A stretch of 64,000 nt of DNA from Mesorhizobium neociceri (lineage in GTDB: Bacteria; Pseudomonadota; Alphaproteobacteria; Rhizobiales; Rhizobiaceae): the NCBI RefSeq assembly GCF_013520985.1, contig NZ_JACDTY010000010.1, positions 177,495 to 241,494 of the forward strand. The letters run 5' to 3'. Positions 16,938 through 25,158 of this stretch are shown here, in pieces. The translations under genes and the position numbers were made by a program. The notes below the pieces were generated by a model. The model was not told where the DNA came from. It made no database searches and worked only from the letters and a program-made list of their open reading frames with translations. Within the stretch, counting starts at the first letter, position 1; every line of letters starts with the position of its first letter.

Positions 16938-18041
16938 CTAGCTGGCGTGCCGCAAACTCACGCCGCTGCCCTTGTCGAACAGCACCACCTTGTCCGCGTT
17001 CCAGGCAAAGCGCACCGATTGCTCGATCGCCACATCGGTTCGCGCCGGTACCGTGGCGCGCAGCGTGGTGTCGCCGACCCGCAGAGTCAGGATCTTTTCG
17101 ACGCCGTGGTTCTCGACATCGTGGACGCGCGCCTCGACCGGCGCGCCACTCTCGAGATAGACATCCTCGGGGCGGATACCGAAGACGAGCGGGCGCCCCT
17201 CCGTCGCCGCGCCCGTCTTGGCTCCCCCAAAAGTCTTGGCCCCGATTGTAAGCGGCAGCTCGAAATTCATCGGCGCCATGACCGCGCGGTTGTTGACCAG
17301 CCGGCCGTCGATGAGGTTCATCGGCGGCGAACCGACGAAGCTCGCCACATAGGTGTCGCGCGGATTGTTGTAGATCTCATGCGGCGTGCCGGTCTGGACG
17401 ATGCGGCCATGGTTCAACACGCCGACCTTGTCGCCCATCGACATCGCCTCGATCTGGTCGTGGGTGACGAACAGGAAGGTGGCGCCAAGCTGGATCTGCA
17501 GGTTCTTCAGTTCCGTACGCAGCGCTTCGCGCAGCTTGGCGTCAAGCGCCGACAGCGGCTCGTCCATCAGGAACACGCGCGGCTTGCGCACGATTGCGCG
17601 GCCGATCGAGACGCGCTGCATTTCGCCGCCTGAAAGGCGGTCGGTCTTGCGGTCGAGCAGATGTTCGATCCGCAGTGTCTTGGCGGCGCGCGCAACGCGG
17701 TCCTTGATCTCGGCGTCGGGCAGCCGGCGAATCTTCGGCTTCAACGGGAATTCGAGATTTTCGCGCACCGTATAGCGCGGGTAGAGCGAATATTGTTGCA
17801 GCACCAGTGCCACGTCGCGCTCGGCGGCGCCCCAGTCGGCGACATCGACGCCGTCGATAAACACCTGGCCCTCGGTCGGCTTTTCCAGACCGGCGATCAT
17901 GCGCAGCGTCGTCGTCTTGCCAGCGCCGGTCTCGCCGAGCAGCACGAAGAACTCGCCATCGCCGATCTCGAGATTGAGCCCGGTCAGCGCGGTGTGGTTG
18001 CCGAAGCTCTTGGAAATATTCTTGAGCTGGATATGAGCCAT
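16938..18041 (-). CDS. Carbohydrate ABC transporter ATPase (second of two)
   Basis: A 367-aa MalK/UgpC-class ATPase. Walker A is GETGAGKTT, where most relatives have GPSGCGKT. The Q-loop is LQQYSLYPRYTV, the signature LSGGEMQRVSIGRA, Walker B VFLMDEPLSALD and the H-loop FVTHDQIEAMS. A C-terminal TOBE/regulatory region begins near residue 235. Its start overlaps the stop of the first ATPase by one base (TGATG), so both are made together and may form a heterodimer. It is the last gene of the operon 22624-16938. Confidence 0.9.
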   Translation of the reverse strand: MAHIQLKNISKSFGNHTALTGLNLEIGDGEFFVLLGETGAGKTTTLRMIAGLEKPTEGQVFIDGVDVADWGAAERDVALVLQQYSLYPRYTVRENLEFPLKPKIRRLPDAEIKDRVARAAKTLRIEHLLDRKTDRLSGGEMQRVSIGRAIVRKPRVFLMDEPLSALDAKLREALRTELKNLQIQLGATFLFVTHDQIEAMSMGDKVGVLNHGRIVQTGTPHEIYNNPRDTYVASFVGSPPMNLIDGRLVNNRAVMAPMNFELPLTIGAKTFGGAKTGAATEGRPLVFGIRPEDVYLESGAPVEARVHDVENHGVEKILTLRVGDTTLRATVPARTDVAIEQSVRFAWNADKVVLFDKGSGVSLRHAS

Positions 18042-19144
18042 CAGAGCCTCACCTCGAGCGACTTGCCGCTTGCCGTGTCGAAGAAATGCGCCTGCGTCGG
18101 ATCGATCCTGGCGAAGACCTTTTCGCCCGGGCCGCCGACAAAGCCGCTCTTGGTGCGGGCGCGCAGCATCTTGGTACCGACCTTGAGGTCGACAATGTCG
18201 AACGAGCCCAGCGGCTCGACGATCTGCGTCTCGACCGGCAGGAAGCCTTCCGCCGCTTCATGGCGCACCAGTACACCTTCCGGCCGGATGCCGAGCGCAA
18301 GCTGGCCGCTGGCATGGCCGTTGAGCTTGGACAAGAGCGCGCGCGGGAATTCGAAGCCGGCGGCAGCACCGCCGACGGTGACCGAGGCCGACGACGCCGT
18401 TTCGGCGACCGACGCATCGGCGACGTTCATCACCGGGCTGCCGACGAATTGCGCCACGAACAGATTGGCCGGACGCGAATAGACCTCGTCCGGTGAGCCG
18501 ACCTGCTGCAGCACCCCCTCATGCATGATGACGATGCGGTCGGCGAGGCTCATCGCCTCGATCTGGTCGTGCGTGACATAGATGGTGGTCGAGCCCTGCT
18601 TAATGTGCAGCCGCTTGATCTCGGCCCGCATCTCTTCGCGCAATTTGGCGTCGAGCGCGCCGATCGGCTCGTCCATCAGCATCGCCTTTGGACGCCGCAC
18701 CAGCGCCCGGCCGATGGCGACGCGCTGCATGTCGCCACCCGACAGCGCCGACGGCTTCTTGCCCAGCAGGTCGGTGATCTGCAGCGTCTTGGCGACCGAG
18801 CGTACTTCCTGGTCTATCTCGGCCTTGCTCTTGCGTGTGGCACGCAAGGGAAAGGCAATGTTCTCGTAGACGCTCATATGCGGATAGAGCGAGAACGACT
18901 GGAACACCATGGCGATGTCGCGGTCGGCGGCCTTGAGGTGTTGCACCGGCTTGCCGTCAATGAGGATGTCACCGCCGTCGATCGTCTCCAGCCCGGCAAT
19001 TGCCCGCAATGTTGTCGTCTTGCCGCAACCCGACTGACCGAGCAGCACGATGAACTCGTTGTCGTCGATCTTGAGGTTGAGGTCCTTGATGACCTGGACG
19101 GCGCCGAAATATTTTTGCACGCCGCGAAGCTCGATCTGGGTCAA
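18041..19144 (-). CDS. Carbohydrate ABC transporter ATPase (first of two)
   Basis: A 367-aa MalK/UgpC-class ATPase: Walker A GQSGCGKTT, Q-loop FQSFSLYPHMSV, signature LSGGDMQRVAIGRA, Walker B AMLMDEPIGALD, H-loop YVTHDQIEAMS, then a TOBE region. The start is a TTG at 19144 whose bases overlap the stop of the small membrane protein (TTGA), with GGGAG about nine bases upstream. An apparent longer frame only reads the small gene out of frame. The two ATPases share the LSGG(E/D)MQRV(S/A)IGRA signature, pointing to duplication. Confidence 0.9.
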   Translation of the reverse strand: MTQIELRGVQKYFGAVQVIKDLNLKIDDNEFIVLLGQSGCGKTTTLRAIAGLETIDGGDILIDGKPVQHLKAADRDIAMVFQSFSLYPHMSVYENIAFPLRATRKSKAEIDQEVRSVAKTLQITDLLGKKPSALSGGDMQRVAIGRALVRRPKAMLMDEPIGALDAKLREEMRAEIKRLHIKQGSTTIYVTHDQIEAMSLADRIVIMHEGVLQQVGSPDEVYSRPANLFVAQFVGSPVMNVADASVAETASSASVTVGGAAAGFEFPRALLSKLNGHASGQLALGIRPEGVLVRHEAAEGFLPVETQIVEPLGSFDIVDLKVGTKMLRARTKSGFVGGPGEKVFARIDPTQAHFFDTASGKSLEVRL

Positions 19145-19377
19145 TGCTGTGCTCCCGGATTCCCGGCGCCTGGATTTCCTATTTGCCCGGTGCCGGCCTT
19201 CTCCTCCGGCGCAATCTTCGAGGTGATGTTGAAGCCGATCAGGCCGATCAGGATGATGGTCACGCCATAGCTGTGCAGCAGCATGTTCCACGGCTGGCAA
19301 AGCGCGATGATGCCGAGCACCATCAGGATCTGCGAGCCGGGTTCGAGATATTTCTGGTTGATGGCACGAAAGCTCAT
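19141..19377 (-). CDS. Small two-helix membrane protein of the ABC operon
   Basis: A 78-aa protein with two hydrophobic stretches (about ILMVLGIIALCQPWNMLL and YGVTIILIGLIGFNI) and a polar Gly/Pro tail. It starts with ATGA overlap to the upstream permease stop and overlaps the next ATPase start by 4 nt, so it is a genuine coupled gene. The position recalls DUF2160-type small proteins in rhizobial glycerol transport operons, but the sequence is not recognised as that family. A role as an accessory permease subunit is inferred. Confidence 0.75.
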   Translation of the reverse strand: MSFRAINQKYLEPGSQILMVLGIIALCQPWNMLLHSYGVTIILIGLIGFNITSKIAPEEKAGTGQIGNPGAGNPGAQH

Positions 19378-20333
19378 TTGCGGATCGCTCCGAAGGACAT
19401 GCCGCGCAGCAAATGGTTGCGGAGCAGGAAGGTGAAGATTGCGACCGGCAGCAGGAACAGGAAGGTTCCAGCGGCGATCACCGTCCAATCCGGCAGGCCG
19501 GCGCCGACCTGGCTGGGAATGAAGGGGGGCGCCGTCTGGGCGCGGCGGTTGGTCATGATCAGTGCGAAGGCATATTCGTTCCACGCGGTGATGAAGCAGA
19601 AAACCGCGGTGGCGGCGATGCCGGTGGCGGCCTCCGGCAGCACGATCTTGAAGAAGGCTTCCATCCGCGTATAGCCGTCGACGAGGGCTGCTTCCTCATA
19701 CTCCTTCGGGATTTCGTCCATGAAGCCTTTCATCAGCCAGACCGAGAAGGACAGGTTGAAAGCGGTGTAGAGGATGATCAGACCGAGGTGGGAATCGTTG
19801 AGGCCTACCGCCCGATACATCAGGAACATCGGGATCGCGACCACCACCGGCGGCAGCATGCGCGTCGACAAGATGAAGAAGAGCAGGTCCGCCTCCCCCT
19901 TCACCTTGAAGCGCGAGAATCCGTAGGCGGTGAAGGTGCCCATGCCGACTGCCAGCACCGTGGAGGTGATGGCGATGATCAGCGAGTTCATGAAGCGGCT
20001 CGGATAGCCGGACCATTGCACCTGGCCCTTGCCATCGCGCACGATTTTTTCACCGCCATCGAAGACGACACGTTCCCACCACGGCGCTGCGGCATACTCT
20101 TCCGGCGACGGCGGGTTGCGCATCTGCGAGCGCTTGGTGAACAGTTTGACGAAGGGCGAAATCTCCGGCTGGAACACCACCGTCGGCGGGATGGTCGTGG
20201 CAAGATTGCGCGGCTTGAACGCCGTCGAGGCGATCCAGTAGATCGGCGCCAGGAAGATGATCGTCACCAAAAGAACGGCGACAATGGCGACGCGATTGAA
20301 GCCGATTTCGGAAGAAGTGCGGACGGCGGCCAT
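19374..20333 (-). CDS. Carbohydrate ABC transporter permease, MalG-like
   Basis: A 319-aa permease of the CUT1 type. One helix is near residues 14-34, then a large periplasmic loop of about 80 residues, then the core helices. The coupling loop is KEYEEAALVDGYTRMEAFFK. The long loop before helix 2 is more than MalG-type proteins usually carry. It lies one base after its partner permease and overlaps the small membrane gene by 4 nt. Confidence 0.9.
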   Translation of the reverse strand: MAAVRTSSEIGFNRVAIVAVLLVTIIFLAPIYWIASTAFKPRNLATTIPPTVVFQPEISPFVKLFTKRSQMRNPPSPEEYAAAPWWERVVFDGGEKIVRDGKGQVQWSGYPSRFMNSLIIAITSTVLAVGMGTFTAYGFSRFKVKGEADLLFFILSTRMLPPVVVAIPMFLMYRAVGLNDSHLGLIILYTAFNLSFSVWLMKGFMDEIPKEYEEAALVDGYTRMEAFFKIVLPEAATGIAATAVFCFITAWNEYAFALIMTNRRAQTAPPFIPSQVGAGLPDWTVIAAGTFLFLLPVAIFTFLLRNHLLRGMSFGAIRK

Positions 20334-20334
20334 C

Positions 20335-21240
20335 TCAGCGCTCCTTCACCTTGTTGAGGTACTTGACGTAGATGTTGGTGATGGCCAGCACCATGATCAG
20401 CACGATGTAGGCGAGTGCGCAGGAGCGCCCGGTCTGCCATTCCTGGAATGCCATCTTGTACAGCCGGATCGAGATCAGCTCGGCCGTCGGCTGGCTGGTC
20501 AGGATGTAGGCGAGGTCGAAGGTCTTGAACGCTTCCATGGTGCGGAAGATGACCGCGATCATCAGGATCGGCGCGACCAGCGGCAGTGTGATGCGGAAGA
20601 AGGTATAGAATGGTCCGGCGCGGTCAATCGCCGCTGCTTCGTAGAGATGCTTCGGCACCGCCGAAAGGCCGGCCAGCGACAACAGCATGACGAAGGGCGA
20701 CCACATCCAGATGTCGGTCAGCGCAACCGCGTAGAGCGCCATCTTGGGATCGGCCAGCCACTCGAAATTGCCGAGGCCGAGCGCATAGTTGATAACCCCC
20801 CATGACGGATCATAGAGCAGTTTCCAGAACAGACCGACGACGGCCATCGACAGCATCATCGGCAGCAACAGCAGCGTTGTGATGAGACCCTTGAGGGGAA
20901 TATCCCGGTTGAGCAGCATGGCCACGCCGAAGCCGACAAGCAGCTGGCCGGCGACCGAGATGATGACGTACTTCGCCGTGATGGCGAAGTTGGACCAGAC
21001 ATAGGGGTCATTGAGCAGGTCGCGATAATTCTGCAGCCCGACGAAATTTGCCGGCGCGTTGGTCGACGCGCGGAAGTCGGTGAAGGAATAGCCGAGCGAA
21101 TAGATCAGCGGGAAAATGTTGAAGACGATCAGGAACAGGATCGTCGGAATGATGAAGAGATTGCGGATCGACATGTCGCTCAGGCCGCGCGCGGCGGCCC
21201 GTGAGGTCCTGTCCAGCGTGGTGATCATCGTGGTCGCCAA
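20335..21240 (-). CDS. Carbohydrate ABC transporter permease, MalF-like
   Basis: A 301-aa CUT1 permease with six predicted helices. The coupling loop reads KHLYEAAAIDRAGPFYTFF. It follows the binding-protein gene after a 67-bp gap that holds a terminator-like stem-loop. Together with the 19374 permease it forms the membrane channel. Confidence 0.9.
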   Translation of the reverse strand: MATTMITTLDRTSRAAARGLSDMSIRNLFIIPTILFLIVFNIFPLIYSLGYSFTDFRASTNAPANFVGLQNYRDLLNDPYVWSNFAITAKYVIISVAGQLLVGFGVAMLLNRDIPLKGLITTLLLLPMMLSMAVVGLFWKLLYDPSWGVINYALGLGNFEWLADPKMALYAVALTDIWMWSPFVMLLSLAGLSAVPKHLYEAAAIDRAGPFYTFFRITLPLVAPILMIAVIFRTMEAFKTFDLAYILTSQPTAELISIRLYKMAFQEWQTGRSCALAYIVLIMVLAITNIYVKYLNKVKER

Positions 21241-21259
21241 GACCCTGCTCCTGTTTCGG

Positions 21260-21294
21260 AAAAAAGTACGGAGGAGGCACGGATGCCCCCTCCG
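21260..21294 (-). terminator. Stem-loop with T-tract after the binding-protein gene
   Basis: CGGAGGAGGC and GCCCCCTCCG (21269-21278, 21285-21294) give a 10-bp stem with one wobble pair; on the minus strand six T follow shortly after. It is 14 nt past the binding-protein stop and ahead of the permeases, so partial termination would leave excess binding protein. Confidence 0.7.
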
Positions 21295-21307
21295 CGAGAA
21301 ATGCTGC

Positions 21308-22624
21308 TTATTGACCGCGGCCGTATTTCTTGAACGTGGCGTTCCAGTCGGCTGCGAGTGCGTCCAGCGTTTCCTTGGCGGTGCCTTCGCCGCCGATCAT
21401 GTAGGGATAGACGCGCTGGTTGAGCTGCTGCAGCAGTTCGGCATATTCCGGCACCGCCCAGAAGTCCTTCACCTTGAACATGGTCTCGTAGAAGGCCTTG
21501 TTGTACGGCGTGGCGTTCTGGAATTCCTCCGACTTGAGCACGGCGGCGCTGCAGGTGTAGCCGCCGAGCGCTGCCCACTTCTTCTGGGTTTCGTCCTTGA
21601 TGAACCATTCAAGGAACTTCGTCGCCTCTTCCTGCTTCTTGGAGTAGGAAACGATGGAGATGCCCTGGCCGCCGAGCGCGGCGAACTGGTCGCCGCCAGG
21701 GCCGGGAGGATTGGCGAAGAAGCCGGTGTTCTTGGCGTTCGGGTTCGACGCCTCGTTGATCAGCGAGGGGAAGAACGCGAAGTAGTTCATGCTCATCGCG
21801 GCCAGGTTTTCAGTGATCGCCTGGTTGTCCTCGACGAAGAAAGACTTGGCCCAGCCCGGAGGCGTGAACTTGTAGAGTTCCTTGTATGCGTCGAGCGCCG
21901 CGATCGCCTTGTCGGAGTTGATGATGCCGTCGACTTTGTAGGTCGAATAGTCACCCAGTTCGCCGCCATAGGAGAACAGCGCGTTCTCGAAGCCCATCGC
22001 CATCGCGTCATAGGAATTATCGGTGTAGATGGCGATGCCGTATTTCTTCTGATCAGGCCGGTAGAAGAATTCGGCGATGTCGCGCAGCGCCTTGAAATCC
22101 TTCGGCACGTCGAGATCGTAGCCGTACTTGGCCTTGAAGGCTTCCTTTTCCTTGGGGTCTTCGAACCAGTCCTTGCGATAGGACCAGCCGACGGCGTCGC
22201 CTTCGAGCGGGATGGCCCAGTACTTGCTGCTGCCGCCCGGATATTCGGCGTAGTATTTCACCGTCGCCGGTGCCATCACTTCGCCGACCTTGTGCTTGTT
22301 GAAGAAGTCGGTCAGGTCGACATAGTGGCCGCCGGTCGAGCCGGCGCCGAGCCATTGCGAGTCGCCGACGACCATATCATAGGCGTCGCCATGAGCGTTG
22401 AACTCGGTGAAGGCCTTGGTCTGGAAGTCAGACCAGGGCGTGGTTTCCACCGTGATCTTGACGCCGGTTTCCTTCTCGTACTCGTTGCCGAGTTCCTGCA
22501 GGTAATTGGCCGGATCCCATTCCGCCCAGAAGATGGTGAGTTCCTTGTCCTGCGCGTAGACGGACGTTCCGCAGGCAAGCACTAAGCCGATACCAGCAAG
22601 CAGGCTGGTCATTGTCTTGCGCAT
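21308..22624 (-). CDS. Carbohydrate ABC transporter substrate-binding protein
   Basis: A 438-aa periplasmic family-1 binding protein. Signal peptide about residues 1-25 (SLLAGIGLVLACGTSVYA-QD). The mature protein opens KELTIFWAEWDPANYLQELG, typical of CUT1 sugar/polyol binders. The start at 22624 has GGGAGGAAATCATT before it; an upstream ATG is rejected. A paralog at 39394 shares the KYGYDL-(x)-KD-(x)n-RDIAE(W/F)FYRPDQ block, so the two transporters are related. The promoter region carries the same GntR operator pair as the 7.4-kb locus, suggesting that it imports the substrate of those enzymes. Confidence 0.9.
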   Translation of the reverse strand: MRKTMTSLLAGIGLVLACGTSVYAQDKELTIFWAEWDPANYLQELGNEYEKETGVKITVETTPWSDFQTKAFTEFNAHGDAYDMVVGDSQWLGAGSTGGHYVDLTDFFNKHKVGEVMAPATVKYYAEYPGGSSKYWAIPLEGDAVGWSYRKDWFEDPKEKEAFKAKYGYDLDVPKDFKALRDIAEFFYRPDQKKYGIAIYTDNSYDAMAMGFENALFSYGGELGDYSTYKVDGIINSDKAIAALDAYKELYKFTPPGWAKSFFVEDNQAITENLAAMSMNYFAFFPSLINEASNPNAKNTGFFANPPGPGGDQFAALGGQGISIVSYSKKQEEATKFLEWFIKDETQKKWAALGGYTCSAAVLKSEEFQNATPYNKAFYETMFKVKDFWAVPEYAELLQQLNQRVYPYMIGGEGTAKETLDALAADWNATFKKYGRGQ

Positions 22625-22789
22625 AATGATTTCCTCCCTTGTGCGCATTCTACCTTGTCATGCGAGCCGGCGGTGAAGCCGGCCCTGGTAGTTCCTCCCG
22701 AGATCGCGCCTTTCCGGTTCCAAGCCTCCTCGCTTTGCCGGAAAATGGATCGCAGCTCTCACTTTCGATCCGCTTTTTCTGTCCTGATC

Positions 22790-22818
22790 TGGTATTACCA
22801 ATTTTGGATAGCCGTCAA
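22790..22818 (-). promoter_or_regulatory. Leftward promoter with GntR-type operator over the -10
   Basis: TCTGGTATTACCA here is identical to the 13 bases at 7471-7483. On the minus strand TTGACG (22818-22813) and TAATAC (22797-22792) are spaced by 15 nt and the operator covers the -10, the same layout as at 7473-7502. Confidence 0.6.
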
Positions 22819-22961
22819 GCTCTTTCTTGGACCGCTACCGGAGCTTGTATAACCGGATTCTTCATGTATCTGACTGTTTTCCCTTAATTTTCCTACTCCT
22901 TGATATAGGATGGCCTTGTTTCGGCACCTACATCCCGGTTAACATCAGTAGTGGTCGCTCA

Positions 22962-22980
22962 AATCTGGTCGAACCAGATT
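22962..22980. promoter_or_regulatory. GntR-type operator, 8-bp perfect arms
   Basis: AATCTGGT-CGA-ACCAGATT is a perfect inverted repeat around three bases. Its TGGTCGAACCA core equals the box at 7653-7663. It is 176 nt from the box at 22790, close to the 180-nt spacing at the other locus. Confidence 0.65.
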
Positions 22981-22984
22981 GGCG

Positions 22985-23668
22985 CTATTTAGCTGCTGCC
23001 GCCGGCCGAACCGCATCCGCTTCTGTCATCGATTCCGCCATCGCCGTGCGCACCAGGGCGCCCGCCGCCCATTGCGCGACCGACCGCATGCCGCGGCTAT
23101 CGAGCCCCCATATGTCTTTCAGCACGATCAGCAATTCGACGCCGAACATCATCGACAGCGCCTGCGCCAGGCGCTTGAATTCGCGCGGCGGCAGCTGACC
23201 CTTGAGCGGCGCAATGGCATCCTTCAACAGCTGGACGCGATGACCGCGCGTGAACTGCGGCTCACCGCCCAGCGTGCCCGCCTGGCGCTGTGCCCACTGG
23301 TCGAGCGACAGCTTCAGCGCCGCCTTGAAGGTCGCCTCGAAAGCCTCGATGCGCGGCATGGCGGTGTCGAAAAGTTCGGCGACGCGGCGTTGCGGATCTT
23401 TCGAAGCCGATTGCCAGGTCAGGATCGGACCGAGCCCCTCGTCGACCACCGCCTGCACCAGGGCCGCCTGGCTGGGGAAATAGCGATAGGCGGTGGCGCG
23501 CGACACTTCCGCCGCTTCCGCGACTTCGCTGACCGACGGGGTGACGCCCGCCTGCATCAGCCGCGTCGCCGTCTCCAGCATCAGCCGTTTTGTGCGGGCA
23601 CGTGGGCCGCGTTCGACAGCCTCCTTGGTGTCGTCGTTCACTGCGGCTTGTTGACGTGAGACATTCAT
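22985..23668 (-). CDS. TetR-family transcriptional regulator
   Basis: A 227-aa regulator. The N-terminal helix-turn-helix lies at about residues 28-75 (SVSEVAEAAEVSRATAYRYFPSQ split around the turn), and the C-terminal helical ligand domain shows no recognised class. Two ATGs at 23668 and 23664 are possible; the first gives MNVSRQQ. It is transcribed toward the ABC operon with a 360-bp gap, so it is likely independent. ACGATACGCGCGT-like sequence just upstream could be its own operator. Confidence 0.85.
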   Translation of the reverse strand: MNVSRQQAAVNDDTKEAVERGPRARTKRLMLETATRLMQAGVTPSVSEVAEAAEVSRATAYRYFPSQAALVQAVVDEGLGPILTWQSASKDPQRRVAELFDTAMPRIEAFEATFKAALKLSLDQWAQRQAGTLGGEPQFTRGHRVQLLKDAIAPLKGQLPPREFKRLAQALSMMFGVELLIVLKDIWGLDSRGMRSVAQWAAGALVRTAMAESMTEADAVRPAAAAK

Positions 23669-23737
23669 GTCAATACGATACGCGCGTCTCAAAAAATTGC
23701 AATGGCCTTCCTAGTTTCGGAGTGGTTATGTTGACAC

Positions 23738-23910
23738 TCTACGGCGCCCCCCTCTGTCCTGCCGGACATCTCCCCCACTTGGGGGGAGATCGAACTTCGT
23801 CTCCGCTTTCGCCAATCACCAACTTTGCAGAACAAGTGTTGTGGTCCGCGCCAGCCAATCTCCCCCCAAGTGGGGGAGATGTCCGGCAGGACAGAGGGGG
23901 GCGCCGTAGA
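23738..23910. repeat. Long palindromic repeat, family 1, copy B
   Basis: The arms extend from TCTACGGCGCCCCCCTCTG to CAGAGGGGGGCGCCGTAGA, roughly 50 bp each and nearly perfect, around a unique centre. This is the most complete inverted repeat of the family and shows that the outer GCGCCGTAGA tail is part of the element. Confidence 0.9.
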
Positions 23911-23951
23911 GCGCTGCATTCTCATGTGCCAGCCAGCACCGGGAGGCGCAG

Positions 23952-25148
23952 ATGAAGCGCATCTACGTGGTGGGCACGGCCGACACCAAGGGCGAAGAGC
24001 TTGCCTTCCTGGCCGATGCGATTGCTGCCACCGGCAGTTCGGTAGCCCGCGTCGACATCGGCACGCGCGGCGCCACCGTGCCGGTCGATATCCCGGCCAG
24101 CGAGGTCGCGGCGCATCACCCGGACGGAGGCGGCGGCGTGCTCGGCATCGACGATCGCGGCAGATCTGTCGCGGCCATGGCGGTCGCCTTTACCAGCTTC
24201 ATCCAGTCACGCGACGACGTAGCCGGCATCATCGGCATTGGCGGCGGCGGTGGCACCTCGATCATCACATCCGGCATGCGCGCGCTGCCGCTCGGCCTGC
24301 CTAAGATCATGGTCTCGACGCTCGCCTCCGGCGACACCGCACCCTATGTCGACGTCTCCGACATCATCATGATGCCCTCGGTAACCGACATGGCCGGCCT
24401 CAACCGGCTGTCGCGTGTCGTGTTGCACAATGCAGCGCAGGCCATCGCGGGCATGGCTGCCAAGCCGGCGCCAGCCGCAACCGGCAAGCCGGCGCTCGGG
24501 CTCACCATGTTCGGCGTCACCACACCTTGCGTGACAGCCATCGCCGACCAGCTGCGCGCGAACTACGACTGCATGGTCTTTCACGCCACCGGCACCGGCG
24601 GCCGCTCGATGGAGAAACTCGCCGATTCAGGGCTGCTCGCCGGCGTCATCGACATCACCACGACGGAGGTCTGCGACCTGCTGTTCGGCGGCGTGCTGCC
24701 GGCGACCGAGGATCGCTTCGGCGCCATTGCTCGCACCGGCGTCCCCTATGTCGGTTCCGTCGGCGCGCTCGACATGGTCAACTTCTGGGCACCGCCGACC
24801 ATTCCTGAGAAATATCGCGGCCGGCTGTTTTACGAGCACAACCCCAACGTCACGCTGATGCGCACCACAGCCGACGAATGCCGCGGCATCGGCGAATGGA
24901 TCGGCACCAGGCTCGCCCTCTGCGACGGTCCCGTGCATTTCCTGATCCCTGAAAAGGGCGTCTCGGCGCTCGACATCGAAGGCGGCGTTTTTTTCGATCC
25001 GCAAGCCGACGCCGTCCTGTTCGAGGCTATCGAGCGCACCATCAAGCCGAACGCCACGCGCCGCGTGACGCGGCTGCCGTTGCACATCAACGATCCGGAA
25101 TTTGCCAAGGCCGCAACCGCGGCCTTCCTCGACATCGCCAGACAGTGA
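23952..25148 (+). CDS. Tm-1-like (UPF0261) ATP-binding domain protein
   Basis: A 398-aa protein resembling the N-terminal domain of tomato Tm-1 and its bacterial relatives. Recognisable segments are VVGTADTKGEELAFLAD at the start, IIGIGGGGGTSI, STLASGDTAPYVDVSDI and MMPSVTDMAGLNRLS. In Tm-1 this domain binds ATP and inhibits a viral replicase; the bacterial function is unknown. It is followed 10 nt later by a gene matching the second (TIM-barrel) domain of Tm-1, then by a cupin, so the three probably act on one small molecule. Confidence 0.85.
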   Translation: MKRIYVVGTADTKGEELAFLADAIAATGSSVARVDIGTRGATVPVDIPASEVAAHHPDGGGGVLGIDDRGRSVAAMAVAFTSFIQSRDDVAGIIGIGGGGGTSIITSGMRALPLGLPKIMVSTLASGDTAPYVDVSDIIMMPSVTDMAGLNRLSRVVLHNAAQAIAGMAAKPAPAATGKPALGLTMFGVTTPCVTAIADQLRANYDCMVFHATGTGGRSMEKLADSGLLAGVIDITTTEVCDLLFGGVLPATEDRFGAIARTGVPYVGSVGALDMVNFWAPPTIPEKYRGRLFYEHNPNVTLMRTTADECRGIGEWIGTRLALCDGPVHFLIPEKGVSALDIEGGVFFDPQADAVLFEAIERTIKPNATRRVTRLPLHINDPEFAKAATAAFLDIARQ

Positions 25149-25158
25149 GAGCCCAGAC

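Larger units (their letters stand above)
22625..22984. other. 360-bp control region of the ABC operon
   Basis: No credible gene. It contains the promoter/operator at 22790-22818 and a second palindrome at 22962-22980, which lies just beyond the 3' end of the tetR gene. The rest is unusually AT-rich for this window. Confidence 0.6.

Noticed and set aside
21116..22585. 489-codon open frame antisense to the binding-protein gene
   Set aside because: Shadow of a clear periplasmic binding protein with signal peptide on the other strand.
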